Part shown: positions 10,905 to 22,746 of the stretch, one piece after another
Layout of the letters: the number at the start of each line of letters is the position of its first letter
How positions within the stretch are numbered: position 1 is the first letter of the stretch
Assembly: GCA_036365515.1 (NCBI GenBank)
Contig: CM070875.1
Coordinates: 8,894,501-8,958,500, forward strand
From: Torymus aiolomorphi
Taxonomy: Eukaryota > Arthropoda > Insecta > Hymenoptera > Torymidae
DNA length: 64,000 bases
Reading direction: 5' to 3'
Made by a program: the position numbers and the translations under genes
The notes under the pieces: model-generated
Databases searched by the model: none
The model's input: only the letters and a program-made list of their open reading frames with translations
What the model was told of the DNA's origin: nothing

Positions 10905-13191
10905 CGCAATGCATCTGATAGTATATTTCATAAATTTTACAAAATCTAAAGAAATCTTAAACCATTTTTAAAGTTGCTAAGGATGTTGTTACACTGCAGT
11001 TTAATAAACTGTTCTTTGTCAGAAATAAAAATGCATTCTTCAAACAATTTCACTGTTTTATACATTCTACAAAGTACGTTCTTCGCATGTTAAAGCCGTC
11101 TTTGTGCGCTAGAAACATTCATTTAGATTGTAATAACGAAAAAATTTTTCGGCCATTAAAAAAAGTGCACCCCGAGTACAGTCTCAAGTTCCCCAATATG
11201 AGAAAAATATTCATTCCCCTCGCGCGTTCTCTGTTTCTCCCTTCAATGAAATTCATAAGTTCTACCCTTCCACTGCGCCTACGGGCCGTTCCACCAAAAA
11301 AAAAACGAAGCAGAAGAAAAGGTCCGCCAAACGCATTACCTCTACGCCGGCGGATCCTCAAAAGCCGTCGGGAGGAAAGCAAAGAAGTCCGTGCCCTCTC
11401 TACCTTAAACACGCAAAGGTGCACGTCCGCGCGTCCATATCAGTACATTAGCGATGGACGTCTGTCGAGAAAAAGCGGAGAGAGGGAAAAATCGCGCACA
11501 GAAAGTCCGAAGGGTGAAATTCCCCCGGCCTCGAGAGGAGTTCTAATATGCTTTAAGCCCCCATCCCGGTAGCCTGCGCGAGTGCGAAGGAGATATGAAA
11601 AGCGAGAGGCAGAGAGGGAGGGCGAAAATTATGTGGAGAGAAAGAGATTAAGGGAGGGATAAACAGACGGGAGAGTGAGAGGGAGAGGACGATGGGGAGA
11701 TAAATATGGGCGAGGGAAAAAAATACTCTCGGCCGGCGGGAAGCGCCGAGCGGCGAAATTTTCCACTCTGTAGCTGAATTTCAAGCTTTTTTAGCGAATT
11801 TTAAAAGGGAGAGAGGGAGAGATGGCCGGCGGATGGCGGCGGCAGAGCAGTTGCTGTTTTCGTCTCTTTGCGTTTTCAGAAACGCGAAAGATGAGCATAG
11901 CCGACTGATGGATGGATACATTTATTAGCTTATTTGCACCGTGGGATTTTTCTTGAATTAGCTTCTTTGTACAGTTCTCTGTTGCAAGCAGAGCTTTTTC
12001 ATTTGGGGAGCCAGGAAAATGAGTATACATTCAGAATTTTTAATTACCATCGTAATTGGGAAATCTAAATTTCATCTCAACTTATCAGCATTATTTATGA
12101 ATCATTCGGTGTTCTTCAGTAGTTTATAAAAGAAAAAAGCAAATTAAATTGAGTAAAGTAAAAATCGGACGTAGAAATAAAACATTCACAACGGACAGAT
12201 CCAGCACGTCCTTGACGTTTACTCCTCGACATTTTACGATTGCGTCCTCATTATTCAGATTATATTCGGGCGCGACAATGAAATTAACGACGACGACAAG
12301 CGATAACGCGACGAGTATATACTTATAACTTATTCATATAAAAGAACCGATAAACAATGTGCTTGAACAAGGAGCGATAACCCACCGTGTATACGGCAGC
12401 ACACAGCAGCGGGGCACTTTTATTGTTTTTGCAAGAGCTCGATCGTAATAGCGCTTTCCACCGTCGACCATAAAAGTTGTGTTTACGAGGTGTTAGCGGC
12501 TATCTTGACAATTTCAATAGCATAAAATCAATATCGCTCGCATCGTTACACAAAAGTTACACGATTCCGCGAGCGCCGCCTTATCGTATGAAGCATAAAT
12601 TCCGGGAAGAGCGCACCCGCGTGTGTGTATATATTTCAGTTTTGGCCGGAGCGTCGCGCGGCTGCGTGTACATTATTCATGTGCAAAATCGATAACATAT
12701 AAAAGTGTTGCATTATTTTTAACGCGTCTCGTTCTCTCTGCGGCGCTCGTATAAACGTGGGCTGGTGTAGTGGATTTGGACGCATCTTCGAACTTTACGC
12801 GATTGCGGCGAGAGTTTATGGTGGTGATCGGGTTCAACAAGAATTTTTACGAATCTTCATTGAAAATTCAACCTATATATTTTTTTTAACGCTGAATCGC
12901 GAGATATTCTTCGTTGTTGTAAAAATAATTTTTTATTGGTGGATAATTAAATTGTCTTTGTTGAACAGATTCAGGTTTATGAATATTCTAAAACATTCGA
13001 TTTTCAAACATTTCTGTGATTTCACCTTTTGAATTATATATATATAAGTTTATTTCAGCCAATTGGCACAGGAATAGACTTGGCTTACAAAGTATACTTA
13101 GCCTCACCCAACCTTTTGAATTAAATATTTCGAGAAACGATAACAGAATTAACTTGTTCACTGTAGCCAGAAGTAAAATTAAATGTTCTAA

Positions 13192-14621
13192 CCCGTGTAA
13201 AAAAAAAAGTCTGGGCGAAGTATTGCTTGAAAAGTCTGGCCAAAGTCTTGCATGTCGGACGATCCTAGACTTTTTGCCAGACTTTTTATATTTTCTATTA
13301 AAAGTCTTGGAAAAAATCTCCAGACTTTATCCAAGACTTTTCACCAGACTTAGCATACTGCGTAAAAAGTCTGGGAAAAATTCCCAGAATTCATCCAAGA
13401 CTTTTTACCAGACTTAGAATACAGCGCCAAAAAGTCTTGGAAAAGTGCCCAGACTTTCCGCCAGACTTTATCCCAGACTTTTCGCCAGACTTTATTGTCC
13501 ACGCATGGAGGTTATACACGCCCGGCACCTCCCGCATGAAACCGATGCTCATATAAGTCTTCTGCTGCAATCTCATGGTCACTCATTGCTATCATGATCA
13601 TCGTTATCGCTGTTATCTGCATATCTATTAATTTTTGGAGACACAAAGAGTCGGGCTTTGTGAAACTCCAACCTGCAAATAGAAGTCCTCACAAAGCATC
13701 TCTTCTACAATGCAAGTAAATATTTTATAGAACATTGGAACTTATCTGATTATTATCTAGGTGTTGTCCATTACAGTTCCTCGTGGAAAATCTTCGCACC
13801 TTCTCTAGACACATACATAGAGAAGAACTGAATAGCAAAAATATGTGGTGAGCTGAAAATATTTTGAGGTCCATAAATAACTTGAAACTAGTTGCAGAAT
13901 ACTCTATGTTCACATTGTTCACACGATTGTCGTTCAATTCATGTTGTTTCGACTTCAAAATATTTTTATCTTGTTATAAACGTTTAGATTGCAAAATTTG
14001 TCCGGAATCCCGAGTAATGGCAACTATTTTTTACGAGGAACTGTAATGGACAGCACCGAGATAACATCAGATAAGTTAAAATTCACTATAAAATATTCAC
14101 TTGCGCTGTAGTAGAGATGCTTTGTGAGAAATTCGATTTGTAGGTTGGAGTTTTACAAAGCCCGACTCTTTGTGTCTCCAATAATTATTAGATCTGCAGA
14201 TGACAGCGACAACGATGATGACAGCAGTGACCATGGGATTGCAGCGGAAGATGCATGCGGGAGGTGCCGGGCGTGCATAACCTCCATGCGCGGACAATAA
14301 AGTCTGGCGAAAAGTCTGGGATAAAGTCTGGCGAAAAGTCTGGGAACTTTTCCAAGACTTTTTGGCGCTGTATTCTAAGTCTGGTAAAAAGTCTTGGATG
14401 AAGTCTGGGCATTTTCCCAGACTTTTTACGCAGTATGCTAAGTCTGGTGAAAAGTCTTGGATAAAGTCTGGGGATTTTTTCTAAGACTTTTAATAGAAAA
14501 TATAAAAAGTCTGGCAAAAAGTCTAGGATCGTCCGACATGCAAGACTTTGGCCAGACTTTTCAAGCCAGACTTCTGCCAGACTTCTGCAAGACTTCGCTC
14601 AGACTTTTTTTTTTACACGGG
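13192..14621. mobile_element. 1.43-kb nested foldback element with AAGTCTGG-repeat arms
   Basis: The termini are CCCGTGTAA (13192-13200) followed by A-runs, and the inverse TTACACGGG (14613-14621). The left arm (13192 to about 13790) and right arm (about 14022-14621) are reverse complements with scattered differences. In the outer 300 bases of each arm the motif AAGTCTGG (or its complement CCAGACTT) recurs more than twenty times at 12-25-base spacing, partly in both orientations, so each arm can also fold on itself. The inner arm is unique sequence. The 230-base centre holds a further inverted pair (13855-13871 with 13951-13967). No transposase was recognised. It resembles foldback-type DNA transposons, whose arms carry internal repeats. 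Confidence 0.88.
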
Positions 14622-17600
14622 AAAGAATTGAACAACTCATAAATATTCGATATTTACAATATTTTAGATTTGGGTTAATTTAATTTATTAATAAAGCTAT
14701 TTGTAAAACTGATTTAAAATACGTAAAACTTTCTTTACGAAAAGAAGTGAGAAGAAAATATTGCATGCCCAACTATTATTTTTCAATAACTATGTCTTTC
14801 ATAAAAATTAATCTAAATTAGTTGACGAAAATTCATTAAGTGCATTACATCAAGCAACGAATTAAGCCCGATTAAGCGGTAACTGGCCGAAATTAAAAAG
14901 TAAGAGCCTATAAAGACTCCCTAAGCACGAACTGCAAACTCGACTCCGCGCAGCACAAATAACTCTGCAATTAACGCGTCGTCGTCGTCGTCGCCCCTCC
15001 CATGCCCCGCAAAAAAATGCAATTACAGCGCGCGTAACGTCGATTCGACGAACAATCCTCTCTCCGCTCCTCTCCCCTGCCCCCTTGGCCGAAACATCGC
15101 GAGGAGCAGCAGCCGCGTTAATAAACGAGAAAGACCCGGCCGACAGAGAGAGCGAACACGGCTAACCCGGACCGAGAGGGGGGAGAATATTCATAATACG
15201 ACGTCTGCAGAGCAGAGGGACAGAGATGAGAAATAAGCTGACCCTGCAGACCGCGGCTTCTGATGCACTCGTTATCCCTTTGTCTTTCTCCGCGTTCCAT
15301 CTTCGACGGGAAGAATGAGAGACGGGAGGAGTGAAGCGAGCGAGTGCATTCATAGCGCTTCCTTCGAATTATCCGACCTACCTCGCTTGTTCCCCCCTCC
15401 CGTCTGTCTGCAAGCGGGAAATTTCGTAAGGTTGACGGTTTTTCCCCCGTGTTTGAGCAGTTTTTTGGTTTTATTTTGGGGGTGTAGGAGAGAGAGAGAG
15501 AGAGGAAATTTTATCGTCAAGGGCGAGAGGTTTCAGAAGATTGGACGATTTTTTTTTCAAGTCGTGGTGTCTGACTGGGTTCCCGCTGATTCCGCTAACA
15601 AGTAGATAGTTTGATTCTCGTAAACGGATGGTATTTCTTCCGAAGGCAGAATTTGGGTTTTCGGTTTTGAGTCATTGGGAAAATGTTTGAGCGCTTGATT
15701 GGTAATTATAGATGGAAAACTAATAAAGAATGGATTTTATCGGACGGAAAAGGCTATTTATCTCTCAGCCGACCGTATTGTTCGAATTGCGCACAAAAGA
15801 TTTTACCGAGACAATGTGTAGTTACTCTTATCGTAACGATACCTGATTCGTATTTTAAATGAAAATTCTATGAAAAAAAATCTTTAATTCCGGATACGTA
15901 TTTATAATTTCAATCGAATCGGAATTGGAGAATACACCGAGCAAGCATATATATACCCATACAGAATATTTTCGTACAGAAAATAGTCGAGCAAAAAATT
16001 CGTACGTCCAAGAAATAAAGCAAAAAAGTCAGCAGACAAAGTTTTTATCATCGGAAAACTTTTAATGCCCAAACGGGGAATATTAAACATTTCCATTTTA
16101 AAACCGAGCTTTGGCCTCCTCTTTCTCTCCGCGTGCGAATAAAAATTCGATGTTTGCGAAATAAATAAAAACTATAAAACTTCCTCTCTCTCTCTCTTCT
16201 TCTACCTCTTTCTCTTTGAGGGCGAAATCCAATAAATCGCAATGGAAATTCATAGAAATTCTTCGTTCTGACCGGGCTAATGGTTTATTGAATTTAAAGC
16301 GATCGGACTTTTCCTTTGCTCGCTTTCTCTGTCACTCTCTCACTTGCTCAAAGTATACGCCAACGCGCGCGCGCGCACACGACCGAACCCCTTACTCTCA
16401 AAATAATAAAGAAGAAAAAAAAAATTTAATCACGTATAAGACTCTCTCCTCTCCTTCTGCGCACGCTAATAGCTTTATTATTACGAACCGCGAACATTCA
16501 TGCAAAAGAGCGCCTCCCCCTCGCGATAATTCCCTTATAGCGCGGAACAATGAGGAAGAGAAAGCATCGCGCAAAAAATATCCCTCCACTGCGGAGGGTA
16601 GGAGCGAGCGGCAACACAAAAGCGGACACAATCCTCCCCGCGTCCACTCGACTGCTGCTGCTGCTCTCCTTAAAAACCGTCGGTCGGTCGGTCTGGCATT
16701 TTCACTTCGTTCCCTCTCGAAATAATATTCATCTCTCTCTTCCGGCCGGGGTGGAGAAGAACTCCTCTTTATTCGAAAGGGAACGAGGGAGAGAAATAAA
16801 ACTAAACGCTCATAGTCAATTAAGAAGCTCGAGAGGGAGCGAGTAATGCGCTCTTTGCCCGGAAGTCGTCGAGGAGGAATTAACGAAAAAGGTGGGGGGG
16901 GGGGGGCGAGCGCGCCGTAAGGAGGAAGAAAACTCGCGTCTCTTCCTTCCTTCCTCTCTTACTCCGTTTGATTCCTTCCTTCCACTTGCGGGGGGGTAAA
17001 CCGTTGCAGCTTGGCTTCTTTTCTCTCCCGTTGGAATTCCTCGAGCTGCGTGCGCCGCTGTGATGTAATTACGCGAATTGAAAGGGAAGCGTTATGATGT
17101 TTCAATTATTCAAATGAATACGAGGCCGAAGAGAGAGCCACCTTCCGCGGTGGCGAGGGGGAAGCCACGATGAAGGATCGAGATGAGACGTTTTTTTTTT
17201 TATTCAACTCGCGGTTTACGTGCAGCAGTACAATGTAAACGGCGCGTGCGAGCAAGGATGGGGTTAGACGCGGCCCGCGGGGTTTAGCGAGGTCTTATCC
17301 CGCGCACAACCCCCGAATTAATTGAACGCGCGATAAAAATGGACTACGCCACGATAGCAACCTTTTAATTAAGACCAACTCTTTTATATATATATATATA
17401 TAAAATAGAGGGCAAAGAGTGAGTGAGGGGAGAGAAGAGCAGTCGACGTATATAACAGGGCGAAAGAGAGAGTGAGAGAGGAGTATCGGTTTTCGATCGT
17501 AATTCAGTAGTTACAGACGAGTTCGCAACTGCCGGCGAACGCAATTTGACACGGGACTCGAGCTCTCGGTTGACCCGTCGTATAGAGAGAGGAAGAGAGA

Positions 17601-18333
17601 GATAGAAGCGACTCGTTTTTCTCACTCGCGCGCAGGCGATTCTTTGCCGAGAGAGGAGAGCTTTTAATTGTTTTCGAATGGCTGAGGGCGCGCGATTTGC
17701 GGCCGCTCCGAAGTGGTTTATTGAATAACGATCGGTGCAAGCGCGTGATTTTTCGTGGACGCTTGAGGGATTGATTGGTCGAGATTTTTGCTCGGAGAAA
17801 TGGCGAATGAGTTGGTAATGGGGGAAAAAGGGTTGAAGTTGGATACACGGTTGGTCGTTACTAGTTGAGAATAGTTATATCTCGTGATTTTTATTTTTAC
17901 CATTTTCTATAATATGATTGAATTGTGAAAGATAAGAAGTTGATTGACTTTAGAGTTGAGAGTGAATTAATATTTTGTAAATTGATGTTTTTGAGTCGAG
18001 TTTAGAAATGTTAAACTTGAAATGTTTTAATACTGTTTGTCGATATTGACATATATTGTTTGCAAAGTAAGAGATTTAAAAGAAAACACGCAAGATACTA
18101 AATTCACTTAGCAATTTCAATAGCAAAAAGGTGCAGTAACTATTTGAAAATTGAAACTTGATGAAATAAACTTTCCCTGTAAACTGTTTGTAAGTCGTTT
18201 CGGAAAAAAGAGCTTCGAATAAGCGCTTTGAATGTTTTATAGTGTTTTTCTGTATTTAAAATTAGTACTTTTTCACGCTCAAAGACCCTGAAAGTTTCAA
18301 CAATGTAATTTTCAACTGACGAATGCAAACGCC
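14622..18333. other. Non-coding interval, CpG/GA-rich
   Basis: After 200 AT-rich bases the sequence becomes CpG-rich with many GA and CT runs (15487-15502, 16185-16200, 17465-17480, 17583-17602), a CGT run (14979-14992), GGTC repeats (16679-16693), TTCC repeats (16942-16957) and a (TA) run (17385-17403). Open frames here come in mirrored pairs on opposite strands and carry no recognisable domain. Confidence 0.5.
16894..16906. repeat. Poly-G tract (13 G)
   Basis: An uninterrupted G run in a purine-rich context. A similar run of 13 G occurs at 31630-31642. Confidence 0.95.
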
Positions 18334-18414
18334 ATTTTAAATTTATCCAAAAAACTTACGAACCTGCGAATAAATTTTAAATTTATCCAAAAAAAACCCT
18401 ACGAATCCTTTGAT
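18334..18414. repeat. Two-copy direct repeat, 40-bp period
   Basis: ATTTTAAATTTATCCAAAAAA begins at 18334 and again at 18374, each followed by a CTTACGAA/CCTACGAAT-type segment. It is a local tandem duplication with minor divergence. Confidence 0.75.
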
Positions 18415-21400
18415 GTCACCAAATGGACGAAAAATTCTTTTCTCCAACACACATTGACTAACCTCCAGACTCTTTTTTAAAATTACCTCACCTCCGTACC
18501 CCCAACAAACGTCACGAAACGCCCTCGCTAGAGAAAAAAAAAATAAAAAAAAAGCTAGCGCACAGCGGACATTTACCTAAATTCACTCTCCCCCCGCTAA
18601 TTTAAACACAACAAAAACACGCACCGCGCACTGTAGAGCCATTTGCAACTAGTCGGGCGCGAAAAACCATTCCCTCACTCTTTCTCTCTCTCTCTCTCTC
18701 TGTCCTGCACAAAAGCACACTCTTTGGGCGAATGAGCGAGCGAGAAAGCATTCCAGCCGCGTGTTCCGAGAAACAAAGTCGCTCGCTCGGTCTCGCGAAA
18801 AAGCGAGAAAATTACCGGCCAATTTCGGAATTCCCTGCCATCCGTCAGCGCGCTAACAATGCGATATATCAGGTGCGCGGGACACCTCCTGACGGGGCGA
18901 ACACACGACAAAGTCGCAATAACAGCCGAGTGTGAGAGAGGTAGAAACGCAGTAAATACCGGCGAATCGCGCGCGGGGACCCAGAGCGAGCCGAATTCCC
19001 TGTAAATGCAGTGCCGAGACAAAGTGCGCGCGTCCGCCCGGCCTTCTTATTTACAAGGCTGCTGTACTGCTGTTCGCTGCTGCTGCGGCTGCGTGTACTG
19101 TGTGTTGGGAGTGTCGCGAGAGTGGAAATGGCTCCGGCGTGTGTACACGCGCCGCCGCAGGCTGAGAGAGATGTATATGTACGCGCGGCTACGTAGCGTG
19201 ATGTAGCTTGCGGGCTTGTTGCGCGAGCGCCGGATTTTAGGGGTGGCTGCATTTGCATTCGGATTGAATTTCGAAGTGTTTATGGGACGCGGGGGCCGAT
19301 TTTTACGCGCAGAACTCTGGCTTAAAGGTCTAGGCGTGTTTGCGGCTAATTATGGGAAGAGCGACATTTTTTTTTTTTTCGTTTTTGTAGGAATAGTAAA
19401 ATCAACTGAATTTAGTGAAGTAATAATTCCATTTTTCTAAAAATGGAAATTCTACTTTTAAAAAATGGAGGTTTAAATTTACTTTTCGAAAATGGAGATT
19501 CTATATTTCAGAATGGAAATTCTACCGATTTTTTTTTTTTTTTTTTTAAGTAAAATGAACTTGCGATTTTACAGTTGAATCAACTGTAGGAAATGTAGAA
19601 AACTAATTATTTTTTCCGTGTCTATGGATTCTTTTCTAAATTGCGTTGAATCGTAGTGGTATTTTTTGTTTTTTTTTTGTTATCAGCATAAGCAATGGCA
19701 GGCTTTTTTTGTAGTTTGTTTTATAGTTAGTTTGTTCTTGAAATACAATAAATTATATAGTTTTCGTTAAATTTAAAAACGTAATATTTTGTTTGCTATT
19801 TTTATGTAAAAGTTTTATTCTTTTCATAAAAGTGATGTTCAGATGTATAGATGTATGACAAGATTATTAAGAGCAAACAAGGGCATGTTGTTCACTAATG
19901 GTAGCTTGCTGGACTTGACCAGACATCCCTTTCCCTTTGGATACATCTCGTTAGTACATAACAACAATTACAATACAACACCCATGCTAGAAATTCATTC
20001 ATATGAAATGGCCAAGAAGTTAGGAAATATCTAGTAAAACTGGCTAATTAATCGCTATGATGAAAAGATTTTTCGATCATTATTTGCCTATTTCTTAGAT
20101 TGACCTAACAACAAAATATTCGTATTTGATTTATGTACTAATTTTATCTTTGTTAAAAGAGCATTAAAATGCATTGGATGGCTTACCAGAATATAAATAA
20201 ATAACATTAACTAATAAATCATTTATTGTACTCATTCTATGAATAATTCAGCAAAACTTTTATTTCTCCGTCTGATTCTGTCTCTCTCACTCCTTGTTAT
20301 AATCAGCAAGTCTTCTGCTAGCCATTTCCAGACTAAAGAAACTGATCAGTTTTAATACCTTTAAAATACTCAAGAACAAGCTTGTGCTTGTCTTCGAAAT
20401 CAATTTTTCAATCTATTGAATGGCCAAATAATGGGAGAAAAAGAGTTTCGTCAGGAGCTAGAAACTGGATAAAATAAATTCCCATTTCATAGCAAGTTTC
20501 TAATATAAATGGTCAGTTATTAGTTATAAAATGTTTTGGATTTCCACCACGGACAGCTCGTCAGTAGTTTTACTATTTTTATACCACTCTAACCTCAAAA
20601 TCACAACTTTGGTATGATTTTTCGGCGCTCGTGGTATAAAATACCGTTCGAAACTAGTGTCGAAATGTACTATTTTTTCTATACATTGTAGAAGCTACAC
20701 TATTGATAAAAAATGCAGCTAACGTTCCGTTCGAATGTTCTACAATTTCAAAACCAATCGAAAACGAAACAAAAAGCGCTCGTTCCCGGAACCAACAATC
20801 ATCAGCAAATATTTATTTTCAACCTATCGCAAAAAAAAAAAAAACAAATACGTACCGGCAGCCTTGCGATATTCCCTTCCGGCTAATCAAATCAAAATTT
20901 GCTCTCGTTCTCTCACTTCCATTTAACGAGCCCCGCCATCACCAGCCACTCCCCGCGCACATCCGTCAGAACCAATACGCGCCGTTTTCAATTATCAAAA
21001 CATTTTTCCGCCGCCGAAAAATATAACGACTGCTCCGCCCCCTAAAAAAAAAAAACTGCGGAAAATGTGACCGCAATCAGATACACCCATACATTCGCGC
21101 AAGAAAAACCAGCAACAGCAGCAGCAGCCCACCGCAGCGATCGAGCCATCAAGAGCCATTATTATTGTCGTGGGGATGCGGCGCTCGTAAACTCTGGCGG
21201 CTGCTCTTTTTTTTACGCCCTGCCGCGGGAACTGTAGTAAAATTTTTCAAGTTTCGACGCCTCGATGCGCAATACCAGAGCCGAATATACATATATGTAC
21301 GAGTGCACGCGCGCGTATTTTTACGACGCGCAGCTGAGGGTGTCTCGTGTTTTTCCTTTTAGTGCGTAGCGGCGCGCGTGTGGTTTGTTGTGGTGCGCAG

Positions 21401-22538
21401 AGGGCTGCAGGTTTTGATTCCGAGCGTTGAGGAATTTTGTTTTTTTTTTTTTTTTTTTCGAGAAAGAGAGCTAGACGATATGGCCGCGGGGCGTTTAATA
21501 TTTTGGTATTGATGAATATTGGTGGGGGAATAGTGGGATGTATGTGACGGCGCAGTGGGAATAGTCGGTTGGGATCTATTACAGCGGCGTGGCGCAGGTA
21601 CAGTTTTGACGTTTGATTTTTCATTTTATATCATTCGATGCCGCTGGCGCGAGAGGATAGTTGTATTTTTTCGTTTGATTAGCTTCGTTAGAAGACATGT
21701 GTAGAGAAAAATGTGTACGAATAAAAACGGAAGAAACCGCGTTGGTTATATTTTTTAAAATTTAAAATATATATTCTTGTCCCGCGTATCAGCTGCGCTC
21801 TTTAAAATATATAGTTTTACTACCATCATCAAACTACGGAAAAATAAAAATCTCCCCAGCGATTCCGGCCTTTATCTTTATTGCACCCGGTATTTCTTTA
21901 ATTCAGCGATACTAAACGCGGCGAAACTTTTCCGCCCATAAAATAATTGCAAAAATACCGTCACACGCCGCGATCAACGACACATACACGCCGAGCGGCC
22001 CTTTAAAAAAGACTCATAAAAAAACTATACATTAATGCTCGTCATAAATCACCCGCAAGCGGCGCCGCTTCTGTGCCGCTCATCGTCAACCGATTTTCCC
22101 GGAGGACTATCACGACGCGTGTCCTATATATATCATCGTCGTCGCTCGCTCGCATTATTAATTCAGCACTCAAAAATTATCAAGACAGCAACGCCGGGCA
22201 CAAAGCGAGTACCGAGAAGAGAGAGCCGGAAAATCTCGTTTACAGCAGCTCGTGATGCGATTACGCCACTTGCCGCTCGTTCCGAGATTCTCTCTCTGTC
22301 TTTCTCTCTCCTCCCGAACTGGGGCGTTTAGATTTATGATCTCCGACGGAAACACAACGCCGGGAGAATCGTTCCCTCCTTTTTATTTGCGCCTCGTCGC
22401 GTCGACTGTCTCTTCTCTCTTTCTTTTTTTTTGTTCGGCGACCGACGACAATCCACGAAATGAGCGAAGAACATCTGTCAGCTGAGGAGCAGAGAAAGAA
22501 AGCACGTGAGCGAGAGAGGAAAAAAATGAGAACCGAAG

Positions 22539-22541
<3 letters not shown>
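18415..22541. other. Non-coding interval with mixed composition
   Basis: A CT run lies at 18677-18701. CpG-rich sequence at 18720-19330 and 21140-21640 carries mirrored frames on both strands. The AT-rich middle (19370-20700) holds T-runs and several near-copies of AATGGAAATTCTAC (19441-19525), possibly the remains of a short repeat. No gene was recognised apart from the doubtful short frame at 19843-20034. Confidence 0.5.
19843..20034 (+). CDS. Doubtful short ORF, 63 codons
   Basis: The frame lies in AT-rich sequence without the mirrored opposite-strand frame seen elsewhere, and its amino-acid composition is balanced rather than repeat-driven (for example HPFPFGYISLVHNNNYN). I do not recognise the product. 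There is no signal peptide, membrane span or catalytic motif. It could be a decayed coding fragment or chance. Confidence 0.12.
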   Translation: MYRCMTRLLRANKGMLFTNGSLLDLTRHPFPFGYISLVHNNNYNTTPMLEIHSYEMAKKLGNI

Positions 22542-22609
<68 letters not shown>

Positions 22610-22622
22610 GTCTCTCTCTCTC
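22542..22622. repeat. (CT)n microsatellite facing a (GA)n tract
   Basis: About forty CT units with two single-base GT interruptions near the 3' end. It is followed after about 50 bases by the complementary GA tract, so the two could form a long hairpin. Dipeptide-repeat frames (SLSL, RERE) here are artefacts. Confidence 0.95.
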
Positions 22623-22665
22623 GTCGACGACGACGTCGGATTTCGACTCTTTTGTGCACCGGTGT

Positions 22666-22670
<5 letters not shown>

Positions 22671-22740
<70 letters not shown>
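22671..22740. repeat. (GA)n microsatellite, complement of the preceding CT tract
   Basis: An uninterrupted run of about 35 GA units. The spacer between the two tracts contains a GTCGAC/CGACGACG-rich segment. Confidence 0.95.

Positions 22741-22746
<6 letters not shown>

Larger units (their letters stand above)
8930..13191. other. Long non-coding interval with GA/CT and CpG-rich blocks
   Basis: Nothing coding could be supported. The interval alternates between AT-rich parts (8930-9170, 10540-11080, 12040-12180, 12840-13190) and CpG/GA-rich parts (9860-10500, 11200-11860) with GAGA runs near 9150, 10290, 11610-11690 and 11810. Frames on opposite strands overlap in the CpG-rich parts. A TAATTA-rich palindrome (10789-10816) and a small hairpin (10873-10904) are listed separately. 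Confidence 0.5.

Noticed and set aside
16216..16725. 169-codon forward frame
   Set aside because: Same pattern of compositional openness with a mirrored minus-strand frame; no recognisable domain.
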